This document shows positions 1 through 8,786 of a stretch of 21,965 nt of DNA, in pieces. The notes below the pieces were generated by a model, which was given only the letters and a program-made list of their open reading frames with translations, did not search any database and was not told the origin of the DNA. Positions within the stretch are counted from its first letter, which is position 1, and the number at the start of each line of letters is the position of its first letter. A program made the position numbers and the translations under genes. The stretch is from Planctomycetota bacterium (GTDB lineage: Bacteria > Planctomycetota > UBA11346), in assembly GCA_024641365.1 (NCBI GenBank), contig JAHEDF010000010.1, forward strand, positions 1 to 21,965. Reading direction: 5' to 3'.

Positions 1-253
1 ATATGGTACCAGCTGGCGGATTAATTACTGGTTTAGGCATCCGTGTTTCTTCAACAATAATTAAACGATAATAGCGAACGGTTCCATAACTAAAAATGAG
101 ACCAATAAGCACGCCCGTAATAATTAATCGTATGCCACCAAACCAACTGCGACGATCTAATAATGCAGCAAACCACCAGCGCACAAATCGCGCGAGTTGA
201 GCTACAACGGATTTTAATCGGCGTCCCCATCTATTTCCGGCCATAGGTGGCAT
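1..253 (-). CDS. Small membrane protein, N-terminal part (runs off the left edge)
   Basis: An open frame reads leftwards from an ATG at 253-251 to the window edge, about 84 codons, with no stop. A second in-frame ATG lies three codons later at 244-242. The N terminus is basic (WGRRLKSVVAQLARFVRWW), then comes one strongly hydrophobic stretch at about residues 41-56 (LIITGVLIGLIFSYGTV), then a Pro/Glu-containing polar stretch. This fits a single-pass protein with a cytoplasmic basic head and its bulk outside, but the remainder is missing. I do not recognise the family. It is divergent from the YqiJ/flotillin/ATPase cassette and may share its control region. No clear Shine-Dalgarno precedes either ATG. 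Confidence 0.6.
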   Translation of the reverse strand, partial: MPPMAGNRWGRRLKSVVAQLARFVRWWFAALLDRRSWFGGIRLIITGVLIGLIFSYGTVRYYRLIIVEETRMPKPVINPPAGTI

Positions 254-417
254 CGTGATAGAATCACTGGAGATACTAGTACGGATATTGTGTCACTACA
301 ATGATAATCGCCTGCCTATTTATCTTATCTACATTCCTGCCAGTTAAGGTTGCGAAACATATCCCAGGCCAGTGGAATTAACATGACGGCGAAAAAATTC
401 CCGCTAGACTGCGCAAC
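254..417. promoter_or_regulatory. Divergent intergenic/control region with small palindromes
   Basis: These 164 bp separate the leftward membrane protein from the rightward YqiJ-flotillin-ATPase cassette, so both promoters should lie here. Two small inverted repeats are visible: GTGAT-aga-ATCAC at 255-267, directly against the leftward start codon, and ATTGT-gtcact-ACAAT at 287-302. Either could be an operator. I could not identify a convincing -35/-10 pair or a sigma-54 type -24/-12 element by eye, so the promoter positions are unresolved. Confidence 0.35.
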
Positions 418-1212
418 ATGGAAGCTTTTCTTACTGCTTTATTCTCGTTTCCGACCGTCTGCTTTACGTCATTATTGGCGCTAGCACTCTTGTATTGGAT
501 CACCGTTATCGTCGGTGCTCTGGATATTGATTTCCTGAGTCCCGATACTGGCGCTGATGCTGCAATTGATGCCAGTCCAGATGTTGTTACTGATGTCGGA
601 GGCGATGCGGGCATACATCACGATGCTGATGTTCACGCTACCGGATATACTCCAAACGGAATCGGTAATTTTATCTCGCTCGGTAAAGTGCCGATTACCA
701 TTATTTTTACATTTTTTGCCTTTGTTGGCTGGTTGCTGGGCATGTTTTCCGACATGTTATTACGCGGACCTATTGCGGGTATTACTGGCGATTTATTATA
801 TGGCTTTGGACTCTTCCCTGCACTCGTAATTCTATCTTTTATTATTACCGGATTTTTAGTACGTCCCTTTCGTGGTATGTTTTCGTTGGTCACAGAACAC
901 GCAGGCATTACACTCCAGGGCAAAATGGTGCGCATTACTTCACGTACTGTGAGTCCAACTTTTGGCACGGCCATTTGTGATAATGCAGGAGCAGGTATTT
1001 TAATGCGCGTAATTTGTCGAGATGGCGTCACCTTGAAACGCGACGAGATGGCAGTCGTGGTCGAATACGACGAAGCTAAGCAAACCTATTTAGTGGCTCC
1101 ATTTAGCCACACATCTATGGATGCGGTTGATGCATCCGTAGCGACACCGGACGCACCCGCTACTCCCCCGCCCCCAGTTTCACTGGAAAGGCGCGAGGAA
1201 CCACCACACTAG
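418..1212 (+). CDS. YqiJ-type membrane protein with NfeD-like OB-fold domain
   Basis: A 264-residue membrane protein. Hydrophobic segments lie at about residues 12-34, 89-111 and 127-149. They are followed by a beta-rich region at about 165-228 (GITLQGKMVRITSRTVSPTF onwards) that fits the OB fold of YqiJ/NfeD-like proteins, then a Pro/Ala-rich tail. In that family the OB domain sits beside a flotillin partner, and the next gene here is a flotillin, which is the strongest support for the call. The loop between the first two membrane segments (about 36-75) is unusually rich in Asp with several His. The ATG at 418 is the only ATG after an in-frame stop at 379-381. It has no recognisable Shine-Dalgarno. 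First gene of a likely three-gene operon, 58 bp before the flotillin start. The family call is from memory of domain architecture, not a search. Confidence 0.75.
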   Translation: MEAFLTALFSFPTVCFTSLLALALLYWITVIVGALDIDFLSPDTGADAAIDASPDVVTDVGGDAGIHHDADVHATGYTPNGIGNFISLGKVPITIIFTFFAFVGWLLGMFSDMLLRGPIAGITGDLLYGFGLFPALVILSFIITGFLVRPFRGMFSLVTEHAGITLQGKMVRITSRTVSPTFGTAICDNAGAGILMRVICRDGVTLKRDEMAVVVEYDEAKQTYLVAPFSHTSMDAVDASVATPDAPATPPPPVSLERREEPPH

Positions 1213-1270
1213 CGCGCACTTCACATCCGACTTCATTAACAACGGATAAGAAAATTAGGAGCACATTATC

Positions 1271-3367
1271 ATGGCTGATGTTATTACCACCACGTCCGGC
1301 AGTATGTTAGCATACATCGCTGTCGCTAGCGTTGTCGCTGGCGGAATATTTTTGTTTGGCGCTGGCATGATGATAAAGGCATTTTATCGCAAAGTCGATC
1401 AGGGCTCTGCGATGATTATAAATAAATTAAAAGCGGAACCTTATGTGACCTTTACGGGCGGGTTAATTATTCCCGTTTTATACCGTGTCGAGATTATGGA
1501 TATTTCGGTCAAAACTATTGAAGTTGACCGCCAAGGTTCTAACGGATTGATATGTGCAGATAATATTCGTGCTGATATTAAAGTCGCCTTTTTCGTTCGC
1601 GTTAATAAAACGGCTGAAGATGTATTAAAAGTTGCGGGTGCTGTCGGCGTCGCACGTGCCAGTGATCGCCGTACATTAGAAGAGTTATTCCAAGCAAAAT
1701 TTTCTGAAGCGTTAAAAACCGTCGGTAAAAAAATGAATTTTATCGATCTCTATAATGAACGTGATCAGTTTAAAGAACAAATTATTCAAATTATCGGTCG
1801 CGACCTCAACGGCTATAGTCTTGAAGACGCTGCTATCGACTATCTTGAACAAACCCCGCTAAAACTGTTAGATCCTGATAATATTTTAGACAGTGAAGGC
1901 CGTAAGAAAATTATCGACCTAACCACCGTGCAACGTGTGAAAGCAAATGAAATTTTACGCGACGGCGAAAAAATTATTAAAAAGCAAGACGTAGAAGCAC
2001 GTGAAGCCTTGTTAGCGCTTGAACGTCAACAAGCAGACGCTGAAGCAAAACAAGCGCGTGAAATTGCTACCACACGCGCGCGTGAACAAGCTGAGCAAGC
2101 ACGTGTGCAATTTGAAGAACATCGCCGCGCTGAAGAAGCGCGTTTATCGGCAGAACAAGAAGTTGGTATTATTCGTGAAAATACCCAGCGCGAAATTGAA
2201 GTAGCTGCGAAAAACCGCGAAGGTGCAGTTGCTGTGGAAATTGAACGCATTGAAAAGAATCGCGCTTTGGAAGCTATCAACCGCGAACGCGCTGTTGAAT
2301 TAACTGTTATCGAAAAAGAAAAAGTGTTAGCTGTCGAACGCAAAAATATAGCAGAAGTTATTCGTGAACGCGTGATGGTTGAAAAGAAAGTCGCTGAAGA
2401 AGAAGAACGTATTAAAGACGTACGTGCGCAAATGGAAGCCAACCGACATAAAGAAGTAGCTATCACCAAAGCCACACAAGAAGCCGAACAGGCAAAAATT
2501 AAAGAAGTAAAAATGGCAGAGGCCTCAGAACAGGCCGCCATTCATGCTGCCAAAGAAAAATTAGTCTTAGCTGACGCTGAACAAACAGCCGCCGAAAAAG
2601 AAGCCATCGCTGCTATTCGTCGCGCTGAAGGCAAACAGGCCACTGCTGCTGCAGATGGCTTAGCGCATGCAAAAGTGCAAGAGGCTGAAGCTGTCGCGAT
2701 TGAAAAACAAGGCTTTGCTCGCGCGCGTGTTTTAGAAGCAGAAGCCGATGCGGCGAAAAAACGCGGCTTAGTCGACGTCGATATCAAACGTGCCTCGGCA
2801 CAAGCTATCGAACAAGTTGGCGAAGCCGAAGCATCGGCGGTTGAAAATCGCATGTTAGCAGAAGCAAAAGGTTTAACTGAAAAAGCTGATGCTATGGCAA
2901 AACTCAATGGCGAAACGCGCAGCCACGAAGAATTCCGCATGCGTTTAGAAAAACAGGTCGAAATCGAAAAAGTTCGCATTCAAGGCGAAGTTGCGATGGC
3001 CGAACAGCGCGCCACTGTCTTGGCAGAATCATTTAAAAATGCCAAGTTTGAAATTGTTGGTGGCGATGGCGCATTCTTCGATCGCTTTGTCAACGCGGTT
3101 GGCGCAGGTAAAGCAATTGATGCAACCGTTGGCTCCAGTGAAGTACTCCAACATTTAGGTCGTGAATATTTACACACCGATGGACGTAGCTTACCAGATG
3201 ACATTAAACAAGTCTTGGCAGGCTTTGGCTCGAATGACGTAAAAAATCTTTCTATTGCCGCCGTCCTACAAAAATTAATGTCGGGTAAAGATCCGGCTAA
3301 AGTTTCCGCTTTAATTAAACAAGCAGCAGCGTTGGGACTGATCGATAGCCCAACTGATAAATCATAA
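1271..3367 (+). CDS. yqiK: Flotillin-like SPFH protein (YqiK type), extended coiled coil
   Basis: A 698-residue protein. One N-terminal membrane segment (about 13-36) is followed by an SPFH/band-7 domain (about 40-225, including IRADIKVAFFVRVNKTAEDV and the segment ending KLLDPDNILDSEGRKKI). Then comes a very long Ala/Glu/Lys/Arg-rich coiled coil (about 225-590) with flotillin-type EAEA repeats, and a C-terminal region. Flotillins oligomerise as membrane scaffolds and organise microdomains. E. coli YqiK is about 550 residues, so this one is longer, mostly in the coiled coil. The start is well supported by AGGAG at 1257-1261, nine bases before the ATG. It lies between a YqiJ-type gene and the AAA+ ATPase gene, the arrangement expected of this cassette. 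The reverse strand of the coiled-coil region is also open for long distances, a codon-bias effect rather than genes. Confidence 0.92.
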   Translation: MADVITTTSGSMLAYIAVASVVAGGIFLFGAGMMIKAFYRKVDQGSAMIINKLKAEPYVTFTGGLIIPVLYRVEIMDISVKTIEVDRQGSNGLICADNIRADIKVAFFVRVNKTAEDVLKVAGAVGVARASDRRTLEELFQAKFSEALKTVGKKMNFIDLYNERDQFKEQIIQIIGRDLNGYSLEDAAIDYLEQTPLKLLDPDNILDSEGRKKIIDLTTVQRVKANEILRDGEKIIKKQDVEAREALLALERQQADAEAKQAREIATTRAREQAEQARVQFEEHRRAEEARLSAEQEVGIIRENTQREIEVAAKNREGAVAVEIERIEKNRALEAINRERAVELTVIEKEKVLAVERKNIAEVIRERVMVEKKVAEEEERIKDVRAQMEANRHKEVAITKATQEAEQAKIKEVKMAEASEQAAIHAAKEKLVLADAEQTAAEKEAIAAIRRAEGKQATAAADGLAHAKVQEAEAVAIEKQGFARARVLEAEADAAKKRGLVDVDIKRASAQAIEQVGEAEASAVENRMLAEAKGLTEKADAMAKLNGETRSHEEFRMRLEKQVEIEKVRIQGEVAMAEQRATVLAESFKNAKFEIVGGDGAFFDRFVNAVGAGKAIDATVGSSEVLQHLGREYLHTDGRSLPDDIKQVLAGFGSNDVKNLSIAAVLQKLMSGKDPAKVSALIKQAAALGLIDSPTDKS

Positions 3368-3373
3368 TCACCA

Positions 3374-3439
3374 CTCAGTCGTTGAGCTGGTAGCGGATAC
3401 GATCTTGCGCATGCAGCATCGTATTCGCCAACGACTGGG
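3374..3439 (+). repeat. Strong intercistronic hairpin between flotillin and ATPase genes
   Basis: In the 128-bp gap, CAGTCGTTG (3376-3384) is perfectly complementary to CAACGACTG (3429-3437). Inside it, GCGGATACGAT (3393-3403) pairs with ATCGTATTCGC (3418-3428), 11 pairs with one G-T. An apical TGC/GCA pairing (3406-3408 with 3413-3415) closes a GCAT loop. Only an 8-base bulge (3385-3392) and a C-C mismatch interrupt it. No T-run follows directly, so it does not look like a classical intrinsic terminator. An RNA processing or stability element that sets different levels of the two proteins is plausible. A 10-bp direct repeat of the apex, CGCATGCAGC, occurs at 3408-3417 and 3452-3461. Confidence 0.75.
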
Positions 3440-3495
3440 AATAAATAATTACGCATGCAGCGATTTTTTCGTTCACTTTTATCCGACACATAGGC

Positions 3496-6400
3496 ATGAC
3501 TGACACTCCTCCACCCAATGCTCCAGGTTTAGATGCTGGCACGTACGAAGTCGTACGAAAACGCCTGGATGCATTAGCGGCGACGATGCTCACCGAAGTC
3601 AATGCGCTGAACGATCGGCGCTTGGAAATATTTGGCGCGGTCAATACCACCTTATTGGCAACTGAGCATGTGCGCACTGAGCATAATTGTGTCCCTCGTG
3701 ATATTATTGCCGTTGGTGATCGATTGTTATTGGGCTACCAAGTTCACATTGGTTTAAAATCAAATACGCATGTAAAAGATGTATTTACTGAAGTGCAATT
3801 TCGTGGCGATGCGTTCCATGCAGTTGAGCCAACATTATTTACTGGTTCTAATTTTGAAAAGGATTTCGCAGAGTTATTTCAATATTACAAAGAAGCCCGA
3901 CTCTTACAGTTACAAAAAAATGATACGCATGTTTTAGCGGCATTTCAAACTGGGCAGCGCTTAAGTGATGTGCGCGTTTTACGTTGGGCATTATCCCAAG
4001 ATCGCTTATCGCTGACGTATGTCGATAATCGTGGTAATAGTGACTATGCTCTGCCACCTAGTCATGATTTTACTTGGGTTCGTACAACGCGTGATGACCA
4101 CGTCCAAGGATCGCATCCACACGTTAATATCGCAGACACCGTCTTTGTCGAAAGTATCCATGGCGATGTCACCATAAAAATTGAAAATAATACAACCACC
4201 GGACAAGGCATATTAAATGATCCGGTTAAAGATCCGCATCAAGGCATGGATGATGCGGAAATTAGTTATGCTGATTTAGAAACAGTTATTCTCCTTAAAA
4301 TTCGTCCCTACCGCGAAAATGACTTTCGTTATTATATCTACAATAAACTAACCCACGGTGCCATTCGCATTGATGCCATTGGGCAGAGTTGCCAACAATT
4401 ACCCGAAGGACATGGGCTTATTTTCCCTGGTGGTTATTATTTAGCCAGCGGTGAGCATAAAATATTTCCGCATGATGTCACCGACATGGCATTTGTGCGT
4501 GCCATACGTGCGCCAAATGGTGAAGATTTGCTCTATATTTATTATGAGCGGGAAAAAGGCGATTATATTTTACTGCGCTATAATTTAATTGGCCGAACTG
4601 TTGATCAGCCACAAGTGTGCAATGGTTATAGTTTATTTGCCGATGGGCGCTTAGTGGTTTTTCGTGCTCAAGCGGAACCAACACGCTTACATGCCATGCA
4701 AGTATGGCAAACGCCTTTTCAAACCGATGACCACGCTGCCGCTGCACCAGTACGAGAATCACCATTAGGGCGCATTGGGAATCGTGATTTAGTGCGAGGT
4801 ATTAGTGATTTTCGCAATTTACATCGGCTCCTCATTAATCAGACACCAACGCGCGAAGCTTATGCGGAATTACTTAAACAAGTAGTGCGCATCGGTGACA
4901 GCTATCATTGGTTATCAACTTCCGAGGCTGGCGAACTCGCACAGCAATTAGCGCAAATCAAAGATGGCGTTAATGCCGCCATTGGTGAATTTGAAAAAGT
5001 ATTACAACTCACAGCACAAGCGGCCAATCATGTTGCAACCTTAGAAGCCGCAGCCAATGAATTATTACGCACCCAATCATTAGAAGCAAAAGATACGATT
5101 GATGATTATGTGACACCGATGGCCGGGTTGCGAAAGCAGCGTGGCACGGTTGAGAGTGCACGATCAATTCGCTACGTTAACAAAGATCGCCTTGATCAAC
5201 TGGATGAAAAATTAATTAAAGCATCACAATCGCTCAGTGAAGGTGCGGTTGAGTTTTTAATGCGTGATGATGCGCTGAGCACCTATCAAAATGAAATTAC
5301 GAGTATCGACCAGCAAATTCCTGACATAACGACGGTTAATGACGCAAAGCCCGTACGTGAACGCATTGATTTACTGAGTAGTAATCTAGATTTATTAGTC
5401 GAAACCGTTGGTGGATTAGATATTGCTGACGCCAATGCCCGCACCGCCATTTTAGAAAATATTTCTGCGGTATACGCTACGCTGAATCGTACCCGGGCAT
5501 TGCTCACTGCTCGTCGTACTGAACTCGGTACCAAAGAAGGCAAAGCTGGTTTTGCTGCTGAATTAGCCTTATTGGCGCAAGCGGTTGGCAATGCAATTAG
5601 CCTGAGCGATACGCCAGATAAATGTGATGAGTTTCTTGGCAAGCTGATGTTGCAATTAGAGGAATTGGAAAGTCGCTTTGCCGAGGTTGATGCCTTTGTT
5701 GAAGAATTATCGGCTAAGCGTGAAGAAATTTATGAGAATTTTTCCTCGCGCAAACAAGGCTTACTAGATGCGTCCCAACGCCGTGCAGATGGTTTAAATA
5801 ATGCTGCTGAGCGCGTCATCGCTGGTATTATTCGACGTGCAAAAACCTTTACCGCCCTGGATGATTTAAACGCTTATTTTGCATCAGATCCGATGGTGCT
5901 CAAAGCGCGGTCATTAATTGAGGAACTGCGCTCATTAGGTGCCACCGTTAAAGCAGATGATGCTGAAGGGCGGATTAAAGCTGCGCGCGAAGATGGCCTG
6001 CGCTCATTACGTGATCGCAGTGAATTATATGATGGTGAAGCGGTTAAATTAGGGAATCATCGTTTTAGCGTAAATAGTCAGGCCATTGATTTAACCATGT
6101 TACCACGCACCGATGCCGATGGAAAGTTGGGCATGTGGTTCCACTTAACCGGCACTGATTATTTTTCACCCGTTGATGATCCAAACTTTAATGACACCCA
6201 AGCCTGTTGGGAACAAGAGGTCATTTCAGAATCAAAAACCGTGTATCGCGGCGAATATTTAGCCTCACAAGTTTTAAATGCCGCTGTAAAAAGGCAGCAT
6301 GGGCTCACTTTTGCAAAATTAAAAGAAGCGGCGCTGGATGATAAAAAATTATTAGAAATTGTGCGTACCGTTGCCGGTGAATTTTATGATCACGGCTATG

Positions 6401-8751
6401 AACGTGGCATCCATGATCATGATGCCGTACGTATAATTACGGCTTTACTGCATTTACGAGATACGTGCGGTTTATTGCGCTATAGTCCAAGCGTACGCGC
6501 GTTTGCCGTGATTATGTGGAAGCTATTGGCCAAGGATAAACGTGCCGTGGCCTGGGAGCGACAATGTCGCGCCTTACATGACGTTGCGCGTGTCCATGGC
6601 GAATCGCAGGCAGCGCTCAGTTTAGCACAAGAAATTCAGGCAGTGCTTGTTGAATTAGCTAAAGCACACCACTTAGATGCCACCCATGCAGAAGCTGCAA
6701 GCCGTTATTTAGTAGCTGAATTAGGTGAAGAACCGCGCTCCCATTTTATTAAATCAGGTGAAGCCGCTGAAGTTGAAAATGCTGTTTGGGAACATCTCCG
6801 GGTAGTCGGTGTGAGCGATGCAATTCGCGATGATATCCAAGCGTTGCAAGCTGAGCCCGCAGCAGCTTTGCGCTTAGCACATGCGTGGGTTGATGGTTTT
6901 TATCAAGCTCATCCACAACATCCACGTGCTGTCGCTGACGAAGTGGCTGCGTGGATGGTCGTTGGAGAATCTTTAGCAAGCGAAGTCATGCACGCGCGTA
7001 CGCATACCGAAATAACCGAATTACTTGGGCAGCATCCACGCATTGAACAACAAAAAATGCAGGTCGCGATTGATGATTTTGAATCGCGCCTTCACAGCTT
7101 TACCTCTATTGATGTACCGCGCTTCCGGCATTTCCAGGAACGTCGCCGTATTTTATTAGACCGTGAGCGATCAGTGCTGCGTGTTGATGAATTTAAACCA
7201 CGCGTACTGACCAGTTTTGTTCGTAATCGCTTAATTAATGATGTTTATCTACCACTGATTGGCGATAATTTAGCAAAACAAATGGGCGCATTAGGAGCAG
7301 GGCGGCGTACCGACCTTATGGGCATGTTGTTGCTCATTTCTCCACCCGGATACGGAAAAACTACGTTAATTGAATATATTTCCAGCGTCTTAGGCTTAGC
7401 ATTTATTAAAATTAATGGACCAGCATTAGGGCATATTGTGCACAGTACTGATCCAGGTGCCGCACCAAATGCGGCTGCGCGACAGGAACTAGAAAAATTA
7501 AATCTCGCCTTCGAAATGGGCAATAATGTTTTAATTATTTTAGATGATATTCAGCACACCCATCCTGAATTTTTACAGAAGTTTATTTCCTTATGTGATG
7601 GTAGCCGTCGCATCGAAGGTGTGTGGCGCGGTCGTGCGCGGACTTATGATTTACGCGGTAAGAAATTTGTCGTGGTTATGGCCGGTAATCCATATACCGA
7701 ATCGGGCGAACAATTCCGCATTCCCGATATGCTAGCAAACCGCGCTGACACCTATAATCTTGGCGACATTCTTGGTGGTCATGGGGATGCATTTGCGCTG
7801 AGTTATATTGAAAATGCGCTCACCGCTAATCCGGTACTCGCCACATTAGCTGGGCGTCCACAACAAGATCTCTATCGCTTAATGAGAATTGCTGAAGGTG
7901 ACGATTCCGTGCGTGGTGATTTAGAGCACCCCTATTCTGCGCTCGAAATTGGTGATATTATAGCAATACTGAAACATCTCAAACGGGTGCAAAACATACT
8001 TGGCCAGGTAAATGCCAATTATATTGCCAGTGCCGCAATGGCAGATGCCTATCGTGTAGAGCCGCCATTTAAATTACAAGGCTCGTATCGCAACATGGCA
8101 AAAATTGCAGCGAAAATTGTGCCGCTCATGACTGACAATGAACGTGAACAATTACTGCTTGATCATTATGCCGGAGAAAGCCAAACCTTAACCACGGGTG
8201 CTGAATCGAATTTATTAAAATTTAAATCTCTGCTGGGTAAACTAAGCATCGACGAAACGGAACGCTGGAAATCGATTTGTTCGATCTATACCCGTCGTCA
8301 AGAAATGTCTGGTGCAGATGACCCTGCTTCAAAAGCGGTTGTTCAATTAGCCAAACTTGGCGATCAATTGGGTGCGCTACATAATGCCATTCATGATGCC
8401 GCCAGTGCAACGCATGAACGCACGGTTGAAGAACGTCGTCACCAAGCGGAACGTTTAGAAATCTTAGTTGATAAGATCAGTACGTCATTGGCAGCGCTAA
8501 AACCAGAACCGGTTTCTAATACACCACCAAAAGTCGAAATCATCAATACCATTCCTAAATATTACGCGAATTTATATGCTCAACAAATTCAAGTGATTGA
8601 GAAAACCTTAATCCCAGCTGTTGAAGCCATGGGGCACGTCATTGGTCAGTCGCTAAATGCAAAAGAACACCTCGGTGGCATTGCAAATGATTTGCGAGCT
8701 ATGATCAAAAAACAATCCAACTCCGACGTCATCGAAGGTAAAGATCCATAA
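3496..8751 (+). CDS. Giant AAA+ ATPase ('DNA repair ATPase', DUF3686-like)
   Basis: A 1751-residue protein. An N-terminal helical stretch (about 10-50) precedes a long beta-rich region (about 60-410) that resembles the DUF3686 part of proteins annotated 'DNA repair ATPase'. Next come a coiled-coil/helical section (about 480-850), a short conserved-looking beta segment (about 851-930, LGNHRFSVNSQAIDLT onwards) and a further helical region. The AAA+ module is at about 1240-1480: Walker A GYGKTT from G1285, Walker B LIILDD with D1350/D1351, sensor-1-like N1398 in AGNP, and an arginine-finger candidate R1416. A helical tail follows. The catalytic residues look intact. The DNA-repair name is database tradition; the role is not established, and flotillin linkage suggests work at the membrane. 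The ATG at 3496 has only a weak Shine-Dalgarno (ATAGG). The gene ends in tandem TAA stops. Confidence 0.85.
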   Translation: MTDTPPPNAPGLDAGTYEVVRKRLDALAATMLTEVNALNDRRLEIFGAVNTTLLATEHVRTEHNCVPRDIIAVGDRLLLGYQVHIGLKSNTHVKDVFTEVQFRGDAFHAVEPTLFTGSNFEKDFAELFQYYKEARLLQLQKNDTHVLAAFQTGQRLSDVRVLRWALSQDRLSLTYVDNRGNSDYALPPSHDFTWVRTTRDDHVQGSHPHVNIADTVFVESIHGDVTIKIENNTTTGQGILNDPVKDPHQGMDDAEISYADLETVILLKIRPYRENDFRYYIYNKLTHGAIRIDAIGQSCQQLPEGHGLIFPGGYYLASGEHKIFPHDVTDMAFVRAIRAPNGEDLLYIYYEREKGDYILLRYNLIGRTVDQPQVCNGYSLFADGRLVVFRAQAEPTRLHAMQVWQTPFQTDDHAAAAPVRESPLGRIGNRDLVRGISDFRNLHRLLINQTPTREAYAELLKQVVRIGDSYHWLSTSEAGELAQQLAQIKDGVNAAIGEFEKVLQLTAQAANHVATLEAAANELLRTQSLEAKDTIDDYVTPMAGLRKQRGTVESARSIRYVNKDRLDQLDEKLIKASQSLSEGAVEFLMRDDALSTYQNEITSIDQQIPDITTVNDAKPVRERIDLLSSNLDLLVETVGGLDIADANARTAILENISAVYATLNRTRALLTARRTELGTKEGKAGFAAELALLAQAVGNAISLSDTPDKCDEFLGKLMLQLEELESRFAEVDAFVEELSAKREEIYENFSSRKQGLLDASQRRADGLNNAAERVIAGIIRRAKTFTALDDLNAYFASDPMVLKARSLIEELRSLGATVKADDAEGRIKAAREDGLRSLRDRSELYDGEAVKLGNHRFSVNSQAIDLTMLPRTDADGKLGMWFHLTGTDYFSPVDDPNFNDTQACWEQEVISESKTVYRGEYLASQVLNAAVKRQHGLTFAKLKEAALDDKKLLEIVRTVAGEFYDHGYERGIHDHDAVRIITALLHLRDTCGLLRYSPSVRAFAVIMWKLLAKDKRAVAWERQCRALHDVARVHGESQAALSLAQEIQAVLVELAKAHHLDATHAEAASRYLVAELGEEPRSHFIKSGEAAEVENAVWEHLRVVGVSDAIRDDIQALQAEPAAALRLAHAWVDGFYQAHPQHPRAVADEVAAWMVVGESLASEVMHARTHTEITELLGQHPRIEQQKMQVAIDDFESRLHSFTSIDVPRFRHFQERRRILLDRERSVLRVDEFKPRVLTSFVRNRLINDVYLPLIGDNLAKQMGALGAGRRTDLMGMLLLISPPGYGKTTLIEYISSVLGLAFIKINGPALGHIVHSTDPGAAPNAAARQELEKLNLAFEMGNNVLIILDDIQHTHPEFLQKFISLCDGSRRIEGVWRGRARTYDLRGKKFVVVMAGNPYTESGEQFRIPDMLANRADTYNLGDILGGHGDAFALSYIENALTANPVLATLAGRPQQDLYRLMRIAEGDDSVRGDLEHPYSALEIGDIIAILKHLKRVQNILGQVNANYIASAAMADAYRVEPPFKLQGSYRNMAKIAAKIVPLMTDNEREQLLLDHYAGESQTLTTGAESNLLKFKSLLGKLSIDETERWKSICSIYTRRQEMSGADDPASKAVVQLAKLGDQLGALHNAIHDAASATHERTVEERRHQAERLEILVDKISTSLAALKPEPVSNTPPKVEIINTIPKYYANLYAQQIQVIEKTLIPAVEAMGHVIGQSLNAKEHLGGIANDLRAMIKKQSNSDVIEGKDP

Positions 8752-8786
8752 TAAGCATATTACACCATAGCCATATCGAAAAATAA

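Noticed and set aside
383..484. Short upstream open frame (ATG at 383) overlapping the start of the YqiJ-type gene
   Set aside because: It has no Shine-Dalgarno and its product shows no pattern. It ends inside the YqiJ-type gene in another frame, so chance is the simplest explanation.
1977..3050. Tandem DNA repeat in the flotillin gene
   Set aside because: The repetition is at the level of Ala/Glu-rich coiled-coil residues with varied codons, not a DNA repeat with a fixed unit.
3374..3439. Intrinsic terminator reading of the flotillin-ATPase hairpin
   Set aside because: No T-run follows the stem directly; GATTTTTTCG at 3462 is over 20 bases away. The ATPase gene continues on the same strand with no other clear promoter seen.
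2026..3489. Three long minus-strand open frames lying almost end to end opposite the flotillin gene
   Set aside because: They are antisense to an Ala/Glu/Lys-rich coiled coil whose codons give few stops on the reverse strand. Their products are Ser/Ala/Arg-rich low complexity with no fold, and no ribosome binding site supports them.
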